From: Temnopleurus reevesii | Lineage: Eukaryota; Echinodermata; Echinoidea; Temnopleuroida; Temnopleuridae | Direction: 5' to 3' | Assembly (NCBI GenBank): GCA_036244855.1 | Contig: BQKZ01001460.1 | Location: forward strand, 12,828-43,974 | Length of the DNA stretch: 31,147 nt | Shown: in pieces, positions 1 through 12,500 of the stretch | Position numbering within the stretch: position 1 is the first letter of the stretch | Layout: each line of letters opens with the position of its first letter | The notes under the pieces: generated by a model | What the model was told of the DNA's origin: nothing | Database searches by the model: none | Seen by the model: the letters and a program-made list of their open reading frames with translations, nothing else | Made by a program: the position numbers and the translations under genes

Positions 1-215
1 CTTTGTGTCCAGCGCATGCCCATTCAACCTCTCTTCTGAAATTGGATCGCAGACGGACAGTGTAGTGTGCAGCGGGCTTTACACATGTATTATGATGAAA
101 TATTAAACAATGTTATTTTTCTTCTAATGATTCAAATCCAGGGATGTGTCTGATCCCTCTAGTGAACAAATATGGCTTTGTGTCCTGTGCATATATGCAG
201 TCATTCTCTTCTGGT
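1..215 (+). pseudogene. Two decayed partial copies of the X-box exon
   Basis: Positions 1-37 resemble the coding stretch at about 417-450 (CTTTGTGTCCAGCGCATGCC against CTTCGTGTCCAGCGCGTACC). Positions 131-212 resemble 378-450 (AGGGATGTG, GTGAACAA-TATG, then CTTTGTGTCC, then GCAGTCAT). Both are frameshifted and lack the start of the exon. The intron pieces between them are also similar (GGGCTTT, TATTATGAT-AAAT, TTCTTCTAAT at about 76-127 and 240-298). This is a tandem duplication of roughly 175 bp that runs off the left edge. It does not look spliceable. Confidence 0.72.
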
Positions 216-310
216 AGACCAACTGTATAGTGTGTGATGGGCTTTCAGTATTATGATAAAATGTGGAATGATATGATAGACTATATTATTCTTCTAATTA
301 TCATCAATAG

Positions 311-517
311 TGGACACGTGGGATGGCAAAGACGGCGATCCGGTCATCTATCACGGCTATACACTCACGTCCAAGATCAAATTCAGGGATGTGATTACTG
401 TGGTGAACAAGTATGCCTTCGTGTCCAGCGCGTACCCAGTCATCCTGTCCATTGAGAATCATTGTACACTGGAACAGCAGAAGATGATGGCTAAATATTT
501 GCTGGAGATTCTTGGCG
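311..517 (+). CDS. PLCH: PLC X-box exon (catalytic core)
   Basis: Acceptor ATCAATAG at 303-310, donor GTATCC at 518; enters with 2 bases completing a Val codon and leaves in phase 1. It encodes (V)[15 protein letters not shown], then a stretch containing [10 protein letters not shown] and [15 protein letters not shown], ending LLEILG. By alignment from memory with PLC-delta1, the Asp of VDTWDG matches the Ca2+ ligand Asp343, the His of VIYHG matches catalytic His356, and the Glu of SIENHC matches Ca2+ ligand Glu390. All three are intact, so this part of the active site looks functional. The partners of His311/Asn312 and Glu341 would be in upstream exons outside the window. The acceptor has only a modest pyrimidine tract (TTCTTCTAATTATCATCAATAG). 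Decayed copies of this exon lie just upstream. Confidence 0.93.
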
Positions 518-3500
518 GTATCCTTTTCTTAAAGATATTGAACGAAACTGAATTTACAATTGCTTTCTATATAAATAAGTGGGAGAAATCTAGCACTAGA
601 ATCTTCCGTCAAAGAAGATTTTATGTAGACGTCATGTGAAAAGTTTATTCCACCTTGTAAAAAACTGGCAAAAATAAATATTCTTATTTTGATCACCATA
701 TGCTTTTTCTCTGTAGCCAAAATATAACATGGACAGACCGTAATGCTACAATTAATGTAAATAGAGTGTAAGTGCCTAATACATTTGAGAATATATTTTT
801 CAGGGGGGACTTTTTTGTTCATTTTGTTCATTTTTCATTTTCTGTTTTGCTTGAGTCAATTTTATCCATGTTCCATAGGATGCATATTGCTTAAAAGTTT
901 TGAATCCTTATGATTTTTTTTGTTTTGTATGTTTGCCTAATTTCTTGTGTATTTCGTTATGGAAATGAGACAGATAAAAAGACAAAATTCAAGTAATAGT
1001 AAGTTATTTTGTTATGATTCCTTGACCAATATCACTCTCCAGACCAACTCATTATTTCTAGTCCACCTGATGGAGGTGGTCTGCCCTCACCGGAGTCACT
1101 CAAGTACAAAATACTTATCAAGGTAAGTGTGCATATTTGGCAAGTATTAATGTAGAACATGATGAACTTTTTTCGTAATTTGACAATATATCGATTTGAA
1201 AGGAAAGGATAACAATTCATGCATAGAGTCATACCTGTACATGACTCTACAAATAGTGTTAGGAAACCGAACACTGAATACTGTTTCACCAAGTTAAGAA
1301 TGACTTTAAAAACAACTTTAAAGAAGGCTGGGGGGGTGTTTCATCAATATTTGTCGCAGAGACAATTAGTCAGCGCTGACAGATCCCATGATTGTGATTG
1401 GATGAAAAGCGCTATCGCTGACAGTTGCTATGGGAACTGTCGGAAAATTACTCCTTGTCGCTGCGACAAATGTTGATGAAACACCCCCCTGGTATCTATT
1501 CTTGTGATGAATACTCTTGAAGCACAATAACTCACATAAATTGTTCACAAAGTTTTTCTTAACTTGGTGATACGCAGCCCTGATTTCATATCTTACTTTC
1601 TCTTTTTCCAGGCCAAGAAGCTTCCATTAGACCATGATGCAGATCTTGAAGCTGGTGAAGTCAGTGAAGAAGATAGTGCTGATGAGTTAGATGAGGACTT
1701 TAAGGTAATACAACGCTCTGAGTTTCTTTCATCAGCTGTTTCATAACCTAAATTTAACTTTGAATTGAAGTAGACCGCATAAGGACTTTGCTTGTGTTGC
1801 ACTGATTTTTTATTGTTTTACCTTGCTATTTCTTTTCGGATTTTTAGCTTTATGTATAATTTCCCAGGGCTTGTCATATATCTCAAGTTTGCCATCAATC
1901 CCAAAGTTTAGCACGTGATTTGCCATAGACTTGCAATTGACTAGAAATATCTATGTTATGGGGCACTGGTATAGTTATGAAAAAGTGTATTTTAGCTGCT
2001 ATTTCAAACTGATTCAGTTCTTTAAGTTGTGTTTATTATGACATACTAAATATGTAGTATGTAAGGTTTATGTTTAGGCTACCATTAGTTAGACAACATG
2101 TACATATAGGAATCACAAGTGAAGATTTAAATTGATGTAGACCAATCTGCAGAATGCAGACATACACTTTTACATGTATGCTATAAAGCTTCATTATAAA
2201 ATGATCCTACAATTCACTATTAAGATGACATAAAAGGAAAGTTTGTTCATCTTGACTGAAGGATTTTTTCAGAGAGACTCCATACAGACTGGTATTGTAA
2301 GTCTTAATTCTATTTTTTTTTTTACTATTTGCAGTTGGAGAAGACAGAGACGAGGAGTAAGTTTGAATCCATTGCCATGGCTCAGCTTGCGTTAATGAGG
2401 AAGAAACCTATCTCACCCTCGCAACAGGCATGGCAGAGGATCGCACACAAGGTATGTTCAAACAATGACACCAACAGAGCTGCAAGCTAATACAATTTCA
2501 TCTTATTTTGTACGATTTTGTGGTCGAAATATGACACTTTTATGACTTGGGCTACTAATGGGGTCTTGTTCAAAAGTTGCAATAGATCCCAAATCAACTG
2601 CGAATTGTGACATGCATTTTAATTCGCGCATGATATGCGCTTCTAACAATACGCGCATAGAACAAGGATTTTAATTTGCATGTTCTGATCAATTGCAACT
2701 TTCAAACAACACCCCCTTAGAGTCCTTGAGATCCAGTTGTTGAAAGTGCACAAAAGGAAAGTTTGTAGATATGATGTTGGTACATGTAGCTCTGCACCAA
2801 CAGTACGAAGGGGATGTTGCATGAATGTTTGAATCCATTGCCATGGCTCAACTGGCAGAGCATGGCAGAGGATCACACACAAGGTATGTTCCATCTATGA
2901 TACCAACAGAGCTGCCAAATAGAAATAGGACACAAAATTGGATACTTAAAGGGGAACCAACCCCTTGAATTATCATGCTCTCATTGAATGAGGAAAATTG
3001 TCCTTGAGATCCGGCTTTTAAAGTGCCCAAAAGCTAAGAGGAGGGGATTATTTTGTAGATATGATGTTGGTAGCTCTGCACCAACAGTACTAATTGGATG
3101 TTGCAAGAAAGTTTGAATCCATTGCCATGGCTCAGCTTGCGTTAATGAGGAAGAAACCTATCTCACCCTCGCAACAGGCATGGCAGAGGATTGCCTACAA
3201 GGTATGTTCCATCTGTGACATCAATAATAAATGAGTGTTGCAAGAAAGTTGAGATGATTTGCAAATGAATCATAATATTTAAACATTCATACTTTTTTGA
3301 TCTACCAGCTCCAGTCAAATACAACCTTTAAAGTTTAATCTCATGATACAAGGTCCTTATTAGGGACCAACAAAATGTCCTCTTTCATTTATGTTGACAC
3401 CTTTTCATATCAGGGCAACAATAAAGAATTAGGACACTAAAAACCACCTTGTTATACTCACTCAAAGAAATAATTAGATGAATAGATCTACATGTATGTG

Positions 3501-6500
3501 AATAAATTACATATATGTAGGTAATGTTGTGAAAAATCATCTTTTATATTTGTAGACAAAAATGTCAAAATATAAATAGGTGGATGTCTAATCATGAGCC
3601 AGTTCAGTTTTGTAACCTCATAAGAATAGGCAGACTGGAATTTTGGGGATTTATGTAACATTCCATTTAAAATTCCAGTTTTGTAACCTTATAAGAAAAG
3701 GCGGACTGGAATTTGGGGGATTTATGGAAAATTCCATTTAGGTCAATGTTTGGGGTATAAGGAAAGTAATTGCAATAGCCGTCCTTACAACTATCAAGAT
3801 GTCATCATACTATGGTTACCGGTGAAGAGGTTAACGTGAACATCAGTTTGGTCTGGTATGATTCGATTCGATCTGCTTTGATCCGCTTTGATCTGCTTTC
3901 AGTCTTTCATTCTTATTTTCTGCCTTTTATTGTTTAAGACATGTACATGTACATTGTCATTAATTTTAAATCACCTGAGATGAATTTGATACTGAGCAAT
4001 GGTAATAATGGTAATATGTTATGTTATAATTGGTTTGATGGCATAACTAGTGAAAGGATATTGGCGACTTATTCATTTTATGACAGACATACACAGTTTT
4101 GTAATCAGCTTTTTTCATATTTACAAATGCTTTTTTCTTTCCGAATTTCAAGCTTGGAAAACCAGGAAGTGACCCTGAAAATAAGGTTATCAGCAGATTT
4201 ATGCAAAATGTGAGAATTTGAGAATGCCGGTTATGGGCACCTTTTGTGCAAAGTATGCAAAATGGAGATTGAAATAAAGATAGAAATTCATGTAGTAGCC
4301 TACCATTACATGTAGTTCTTGTAGGTACAATAGTGTCTAATACAATGTATGTATATTCGTAATGGTGAAATGTCCGACTTAATTTCACGTATTAATTTAT
4401 TACAAATAGGTAATGAATTAGATAATTATTTAGCCATGTGGTGTGTAGGAAAAAATCTTCCCTGCTCTAGACATTACACAGCAGCTGTAGATAAGTGATG
4501 CTTCCAAAACAATGGGCTTAAAGTATTGTAAATATGATCTGCGGTGGTAATATAGTTCATTGTTATTGACAGAAAGAACAAATAGATTGTGTGTACATAT
4601 ACGTTTTTTAGGCTTGCATGGCTACACAGCTATCAAGGGGTCAGCGACACAAAGAAGAGACTCTAATTTAAAAGTTATAAGAAATATGAATTCACATTGT
4701 TCAGCATATAAAATTCATTTTCTAGAACAATTTTGGTTTTCTATGATCAAGGAAAGATCACGTTTCCTGGATATTTTACCTTATCTTTGTCAAAAATGGA
4801 TGATGTCTTTGTGTCACTGGAACCTCAATATAGGATATGATTCCCATCCTATAAATTTATTTTACTATAAAACAAGAATATGTTGCGAGCTTATAATTAT
4901 TGCAAATTTTGCAAAGGGACTGCATCTAGTCATGTTAGCAAAGTAAAAAGTTTAAATGCATGCAATTTTTTTTTCTTCACATGCTTTGTGCCAATATGTG
5001 ACTTTGTATAAAGTACACACAAAATGCCCATAGACTTTTTTTGTGAAAGTCCTTTTGTCACAAACATTTCTGGTTTAACAGCATCCACTTTGCCATATTA
5101 TACCAAAAAGCTTTCTATGTTGTAAGTGAATTACATTGTAGAATATAGTTATGTGACACACATATTTGTTATATATATTAACTTGAGAAATGCTGAAATT
5201 TCAATGCTTGTAACTAAATCAATATTCAATATCTTTGGATGTTCTTTTACATTTTCAGTTTAATGGAATTATGTTTGGATTTATAATTCCACTTCAAAAG
5301 AAAGAAGTGCGAGTTTGCATTTACATCTTTATGTTTACCTGGCATAAATACAAATTGGAATTGTTCCCTAGAAACATAAATGGCCTTCCATAGCATGAAT
5401 AGTAATAATAATAATAATACACTATACTTATAAAGCGCACATCACATACAATGTCTCTATGCGCTGATTAAAGAGAAAAAAGTAAAGAAAGGAACAATAG
5501 TTATTAAGTACGTGTGCTCAGCAAAGAAATTAAAATTGAATTCAACATTTGAAGGCTCAATTTTTTAAATAAAAATGTTTTTAGACGAGCCTTAGAATTG
5601 TCAATGGTGTCTGAATTCTTGATATCATCTGGTAATTGATTCCAAAGTTCTGCTGCAGCTGCTTTGAAGGATCTAGATCCATAGAATTTTGTGTTGATAT
5701 GTGGAGGAACAAGAAGTGATATTTGAGAAGATGATTTTTGAGAAGATAGTAGTGGCCCTAGGATATTAAAGCAGTGGACTGCTTTACAGACAATGTAATA
5801 TATTGGGAAAATTTGCAAAATTCTAATGTCACTTTACATTTACAGTTTTTGTTAATTAATCATGAATTCAAATTGGAATGTTTTTGTAGAAACACAAATG
5901 ACCTTCCATAGCATGAATAGTAGTGGTAGTAGGATATTGCACTAGGCCTGTGCAACTTTTTATCCATTTCAGGATTGCTTTACAGACAATAAAATATATA
6001 GGAACAATTTTCAGATTTTTTTCTATCACTTTACATTTACATATTCATGTATATTTGGTGTTTAAAACAAATTGTTTTCCATGGAAACATGAATGACTTT
6101 ACATAGCATGAGTAGTAGTGACAGCAGGCGGATATAATAGTTTGCTTGTGCAAATTTCTATCCTTTCCATAACTGCCTTACAGACAATGAAATATAAAGG
6201 AAATATTTTCAGATTTTTTTTATCGCTTTACATTTACATTTTCATGTTCATTGGGCATATTGGAAATGTTTCCTTGGAAACCTAAATGACTTTCCATAGC
6301 ATGGATAGTAGTGGCAGCACTGGGATGTTACAGTACGCCATTGAAATTTCCATTTCCATCAGAAATGCATGACAGACAAAGAAAAACATTGGAATTAATT
6401 TTATACTTTTCATATCACTTTGATACATGTTTACATTTACTCTTTGTGGTTAATGGTACTGGGAGTATATCCAAATGGAAAATAGTTTCTTGGAAACATA

Positions 6501-9500
6501 AAGTGCCTTCCAATTTCATTAATATTTAGTGGTAATACCAATATGTTGTATGACGCTAGGGGTCTGTAATCTCTACCGCACTGCTTTGCAGAAAATGAAA
6601 TACTGAGGAATTATTTGGGCATTTTAATACTAATTAAAGGAAAATATACAAGTTTACATTTACATATTTAAATTAACTTAGCTTAAATACCAATCGACAT
6701 TGTCTCCAGGAAAACATGAATGACCTTCCCATTGTTTGAATACTAGTGGCAGCAGTGGGATATACAGTGCCTGCGAATATATCATTCTTTTTTCTTTAGA
6801 ATTTTCTTGCAGAAAATGAAATGTGTCGGAATGGTTTAGGGATTTTTAATGCCATACATTAGATTAAAGGTGTTCACTTGGCATAAATACATTTTTCCCC
6901 TGGTAACCTAAGTGAATTTCCTATTGCATGGAAAGTAATGACAACAGTGCTCTCTATTCTCTTCAGAAATGCCTCTTAGATAAAAAAAAATATGTCTGTA
7001 TTATTTTAAGATTCTAATGTAATTCCATGTATATAATACATGTCTGTGTTCATTTGGCATAAACACAAATTGATATTGTTTCACTGAATACATAAAGGAA
7101 TTCACTATTGCATGAAAAGTGGTGGCAGCAGTGGGATATTATAGTGTGCCAGTGCAACTCTCTATTCTCTACGTGACCACTTTCCAGACAATGAAATACA
7201 TGTATGTTGGAACCAATTGTTAATGTTTTTCACATAACGGAAATAGTGTAGATTTACATTTTTCTTTCCACATGGCAAAGACACAAATAAAAATGGTTTG
7301 CTTGGAAACGTTATTGAATTTCCTATTGTATGAAAAGTAGTGGCAGCAGTGGGATATTATACAGTATGCCAGTGCAACTCTCTATTCTCTACGTAACCGC
7401 CTTACAGTAAATGAATTACACATCTGTTGGAACCATTTGTTGAGTTTTTTTTTCAATTTTCACATTCAGGAAATGGTGTAGATTTACATTTGTATGTTCA
7501 CATGGCAAAAAATCTGAATAAAAAATGTTATCGTTGGAAACAATAATGAATTTCTCATTGCATGCATAAAGTGGCAGCATTGGAATATTCCAGTATAGCA
7601 GTGAGATTTCATTTTTCTGTAGAATTGCCTTACATACAATGAAGTATGAAGATAGTACTTCAACAAGAGTTGAAGGATGTTTTCATCATAGATTATTCAC
7701 AACTCCATTAGTACATTGTAAATAAGTAATGCAGTTTGACAACCTTGTTTGCAAATGTACTCCATTAGCAGACACAATCTTCCACAATAAGGTTGCACAT
7801 TTATTCGCACATAATAAAAGTAATGGATAAATTATTTTACAAATTTCAGTTTCTGGGGTCTGGAAAATAATGTGGCTTTCTCTTCTTTCCTACTTGCACC
7901 CTATTCTCTCACACTCATATAATCAGGGGCCTGTAACATAAAGAGATAAAATTAATTTTGCAATTAATAAAATCTCTGTGGTACACATTTTGACATGAAC
8001 TTACAATTAATATCTATCGTAAGTTGAATGGCATCTTTTATGAAACAGGCCCCTTGTTATAAAACTGTTTATTAGTTTAAACTCATCTGGCTTGCATATT
8101 TTGTTGAAATAAACATTTAGTGGTATGGTTGTTAAGTCTTAAATTCATCAAGATATTTGAATGGCTTTCTCCTGGAATGTCTTATTATTCATATATCTAA
8201 ATATTATTTAGAATGACATCATTTTTGCACTGCCATCATCAAAATGTCAATCACATCTGTCTCTCCTTCTCCCCAATTTCATCATGTCTGTATGTATCAT
8301 TTAATTATTGCACGCAGCGTTTAGAGAGATTGAAAGCCCTTCTAGAAGCAACTGAGGTTTGTATGTCGGCTTTTCTTTTCTTCGCACATATCACCTTTCA
8401 GCTTTACCTTGTTCATGTGCCACTCCTGCGTTTGTATTCACTAATCCACTGTGTGTGAGTGTTTTGTAACGTTGCAAATTGAGATGAGATATTGAGATAT
8501 TTTTTCTCAGCAAGAACTGGATTGCATATTAGTGAGGTGTTTTAACTTGCATTTGTTGCATTATTTATGTTAAAAAAAGAAGAGGTTAAGATAGACGACA
8601 AACTGTCAATTGTCTTCAATCAGTAAAAATATCTTCATAGACATATATTAGGTATTCCACATATGAGATCCAATGGCTTTGCAATCCAGGAATTGATTGA
8701 TATTAAGTCAATCAATTTGGGGAGATTTGGCAACTCTTTTTTTTTCATTTTGTGAAATTAACACTTCCTGTGATGTATATCTTTAAATTGACATTACCAG
8801 TGAAACAATAGGCCTATAAACATTTGAAATAGTATCAATAGTGAAATATCTGTGTCAGGAAATTACGTTTATGACGATTAAAGTTTTATCTAATTGATTA
8901 TATTCAATGTCAAAGAAAATATGTGCCATCGCCTTATTTTTAAAAAAAAACGTTGAGAGAAGTTTTGATATTTATATTGATGTCCTCTTAGTGCTTTTTT
9001 AGTGGTTTATGAAATTGCCTAATTGCATTTATTTGCCATTAATCTCTACCAGTTACCTGTCATTTAAATTTTCTATGCCACATACATGTCCCTGATCTAG
9101 GTTTTTATTAGGTTATTTCAATATTTATGAACTTTTGTATGAATTCAAAACCTATAAAACTGTTCAATGTTCATATAAAATGTTCCTTAATATGTTGTTA
9201 AACTTCATTTTCCATTGTCAATTAACACTGTTGTTCATGTCATGTTCATATACCCCTCTTCCTGCCCTTTGAATTTATGTGCCCCTTCCTATCTACAAAT
9301 AATAATTATGATCCATAACGTTTCTGTTGGCAAGAGAAAATCATCCCATATTTCATTGATAGACAAGAGCAACACTTCCAGAGAGAAATATCCCATTTGT
9401 ATATGTATGGGGGTGTTGTTCAAAATCAACTGCAAATCAACTGCAACTTTGCAAATTTTAACACGCTTTTATATTTGCACACGGTGTGTGCATTCAACAA

Positions 9501-12500
9501 GATGCGCATAAAACAATGATTTTGATTGGCACTTTCCGATCAACTGCAGCTTTCGATCAATTGCAACTTTTGAACAACACCCCCTATGTCTAGTAAACTT
9601 CAACATTAAATGTGCCTGTCGGTGACATTGATCAAAGATTAATCAATGAAACAATGTAAGCCTTTTATTTTGTCATTCTTAATTGCTAGGCATGTTTTAA
9701 GAGTCCAATTATTAAAATGCATCATGAATATTCACCATTAAAGAGAACAATAATTGATTGAGTTTGCAGTTATGAATATTTACCATTATAGAGAGCAATA
9801 ATTGATTGAGTTTGCAGTTATAGTGTAACTACATTATTGTGTATTTTTTCATCATATTATACATTGACGCCTCATGTACATTGTAATATGCTCAAAAGTA
9901 TATTTACCAACAATGTTCATTAACATATTTAATTTATGATATGATATTTAACCTTTGCTGTGATTAATTCAATGGCATTTTGGAAATTATATGTCTCTGT
10001 ATATTGATCGTAATATGTATTGCATAAAAGCAATTGTTTCTCTATTTTTAAAAAATCGTTTGAAATATTTATCAGAATTGTATAGATACATGAATGCTTT
10101 AATATAATTTGAAAATGTTCCTCCATTTTGAGTGATGGTGTATACTTACATTTTTTCAACCATTTGGTTGGTACCCCCCCCCCCTACTCCCGCCAATATC
10201 CCTGTTAATATCTTAATCCAGTGTAGAATACAGATTTTATTTGTTTTGAATTAATTTTCAATGAAATTAGAAATGCGAGCCATCCCATTTTCTATGTTCT
10301 CTGTTCACAAAACACTTTCTACTTCAGCTGTGTATGCGAAAAGTACAGGTCTTGAATTTTCTCCCTGTAAGACTTATCACCTTTTTATTGCAAAATACCA
10401 TCTTTTCAATGAAGCAGTAAAATTTGACCGTAAAGTGTGGATCTATCAAACATCCTTTCTTCTTCTTCTTCTTCTTCTTCTTCTTATCTTTCTTATCCTT
10501 CTACTTGTTTCTCCTGCTCCTCTTCTTATTCTCCTTATTCTTCTCTTTCTTCTACTTTGTCTTTATCTTTTTCTTTGCCTCCTCTTCTTCTTCTTCTTCT
10601 TCTTCTTCTTCCTCTTCATCCTATTCTTGTTCTTCTATTCTTCTCAATTCTTCTTGTTTGATTTCTGTAAAACGTTTTTGATTCAACAGCAAAACCCTTA
10701 GATTAGACTCTAGTTCTCACCACACCTGTTATCTAAAACAACCATCCTTGTTGGTTCAATTGTTCCCAAAAATATTGTTCATTTGAACTTGCGCTCACCC
10801 GTTTCAATTCAAGCTTTGGGTCTTCATTAAATGTGGGCACTGGTGCGTTTGACACTGATGCTTAAAAGTGCACAAAAAAGGCAACTGAACAAGCACATGA
10901 AGTCAACTTCTTGTTTGATTGCTTTAGAACGTACTATTGTCCAAGTAAACTTTTTGGTGCATTTTTCAAGCCTCTGTATCCAATGCATCACTGCCGATGT
11001 CTCAGCGAATTGTGAAGCTTAAATCTCAATGCATTGGTATAATGTTTATAAAATTGTGATTAGTGTGATTTAGTGTACTTTGTTAAATTATTAAAAAAAA
11101 ACCTAAAGTAATGTTATTGTGGGGGTAATTTTCATCATTTCCAGTACAGTCAAATCTTTGTTTGTTCCCAACTGTCTTAATGGCCACCTGCCTACAGTGA
11201 CCACCTGTCTATCATGACTATTTGTCTATAAAGATCACATTTATTGCTTTCCTCTACATGTACATGTGTATTTAAATGTTAATTAGAAAGTTTCTGTAGT
11301 GATCACCTTTCCATGGTGTAAACATTACCATATGTATTGGGGGATGCCTTAAAAACAATTTTGGTTTGATACCTAAACTGGTTGAATCTGAAATAGATGG
11401 ACGCTTTTTGATCTGGAATGTGCAATAATTTTGAGGGAGCCATTTTTTAGAACTTCATTCAATTCCTTAAAAAAATAAACAAATTACTAGCTTTTTTTTC
11501 ACAGCTATACCGTTAGTGAGCAATACCAAGATAAATTGGATAAGTTGGCCTATTCTGAGATGTTGAGACTGTGTACCCACTTATAAATCAAAATTTAATG
11601 TTATTACATGAAAAATGATATCTAGTGAAATCTCCCATCCACAATACAAAATTGACAATAGAAGTATGAACAAAATACTAATACATGCAGAACAACAAAG
11701 TGTTTGACTCAATGTAAAATATGATGGCAGTGGAAAGCCTGTAGGAACAGATCATGGAGTAAAAAATAGCATGATAAAACTTTATAATATTGATTTGATT
11801 TTTCTGTCTAGCTAAAAGAGAAAAACTCTGAAAACAAGGCTTCCAAGAATGGGAGGACAGGTCTAACTGGAACCTTCAGGAAACTCAAAGCTACAAGAGT
11901 AAGTCATTTGATTTGTGTATCTGTGTTCAATTGCCAATAAGTATAACATACACTTGTAAATCAACGGGCTTGCTTAAGATGTGTATAATCCATGTTTAGT
12001 GTATAATTCACTCTTCTGCTTCATATATTTTTCATAGTTGCACCTTAATCATTTGTTCAGGGTTTTTTAAGTGGATTTGGATTATTATCATTATTATAAT
12101 TATATTAAAAAAACTGGATAGTTTGTCTTAACTCCAGGTGATATGACTAATGATATCACATCAAAACTTGACTTACACTTAACTTCACACATATTACCGT
12201 AGAACGATATTTCCTTGTGAACATTTCCATTGAAATCCGCATTCTACCAAGTAAACAGATATTGGAGGTAATGTAGGTAAATCAAGTTACATCACTCTTG
12301 CATGGTGGTAACACGGAAATGCATGAATTGTCAGAAATAAACATAGAATGAGGTTAATTATGATGATATAAGAGAACAAAATTCTTCTATTAGATGTGAT
12401 GAACAATGGGGTTTCAAAGTTAATCAACCCATTATCATTTACTGAGTGATAATCAAATGATAATGGATGATAACTTAAGATGGTAGACTTGTGTGTCGTA

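Noticed and set aside
4560..4946. 128-codon + strand open frame
   Set aside because: No domain, no splice or start context, deep inside an intron; composition like the surrounding AT-rich DNA.
5270..7660. CRISPR-like array
   Set aside because: Units of 185-230 bp diverge throughout, with no short identical repeats and unique spacers; the genome is eukaryotic.
10261..10701. Open frames of 74-146 codons through the CTT tract
   Set aside because: They encode only Leu/Phe/Ser runs from a microsatellite.
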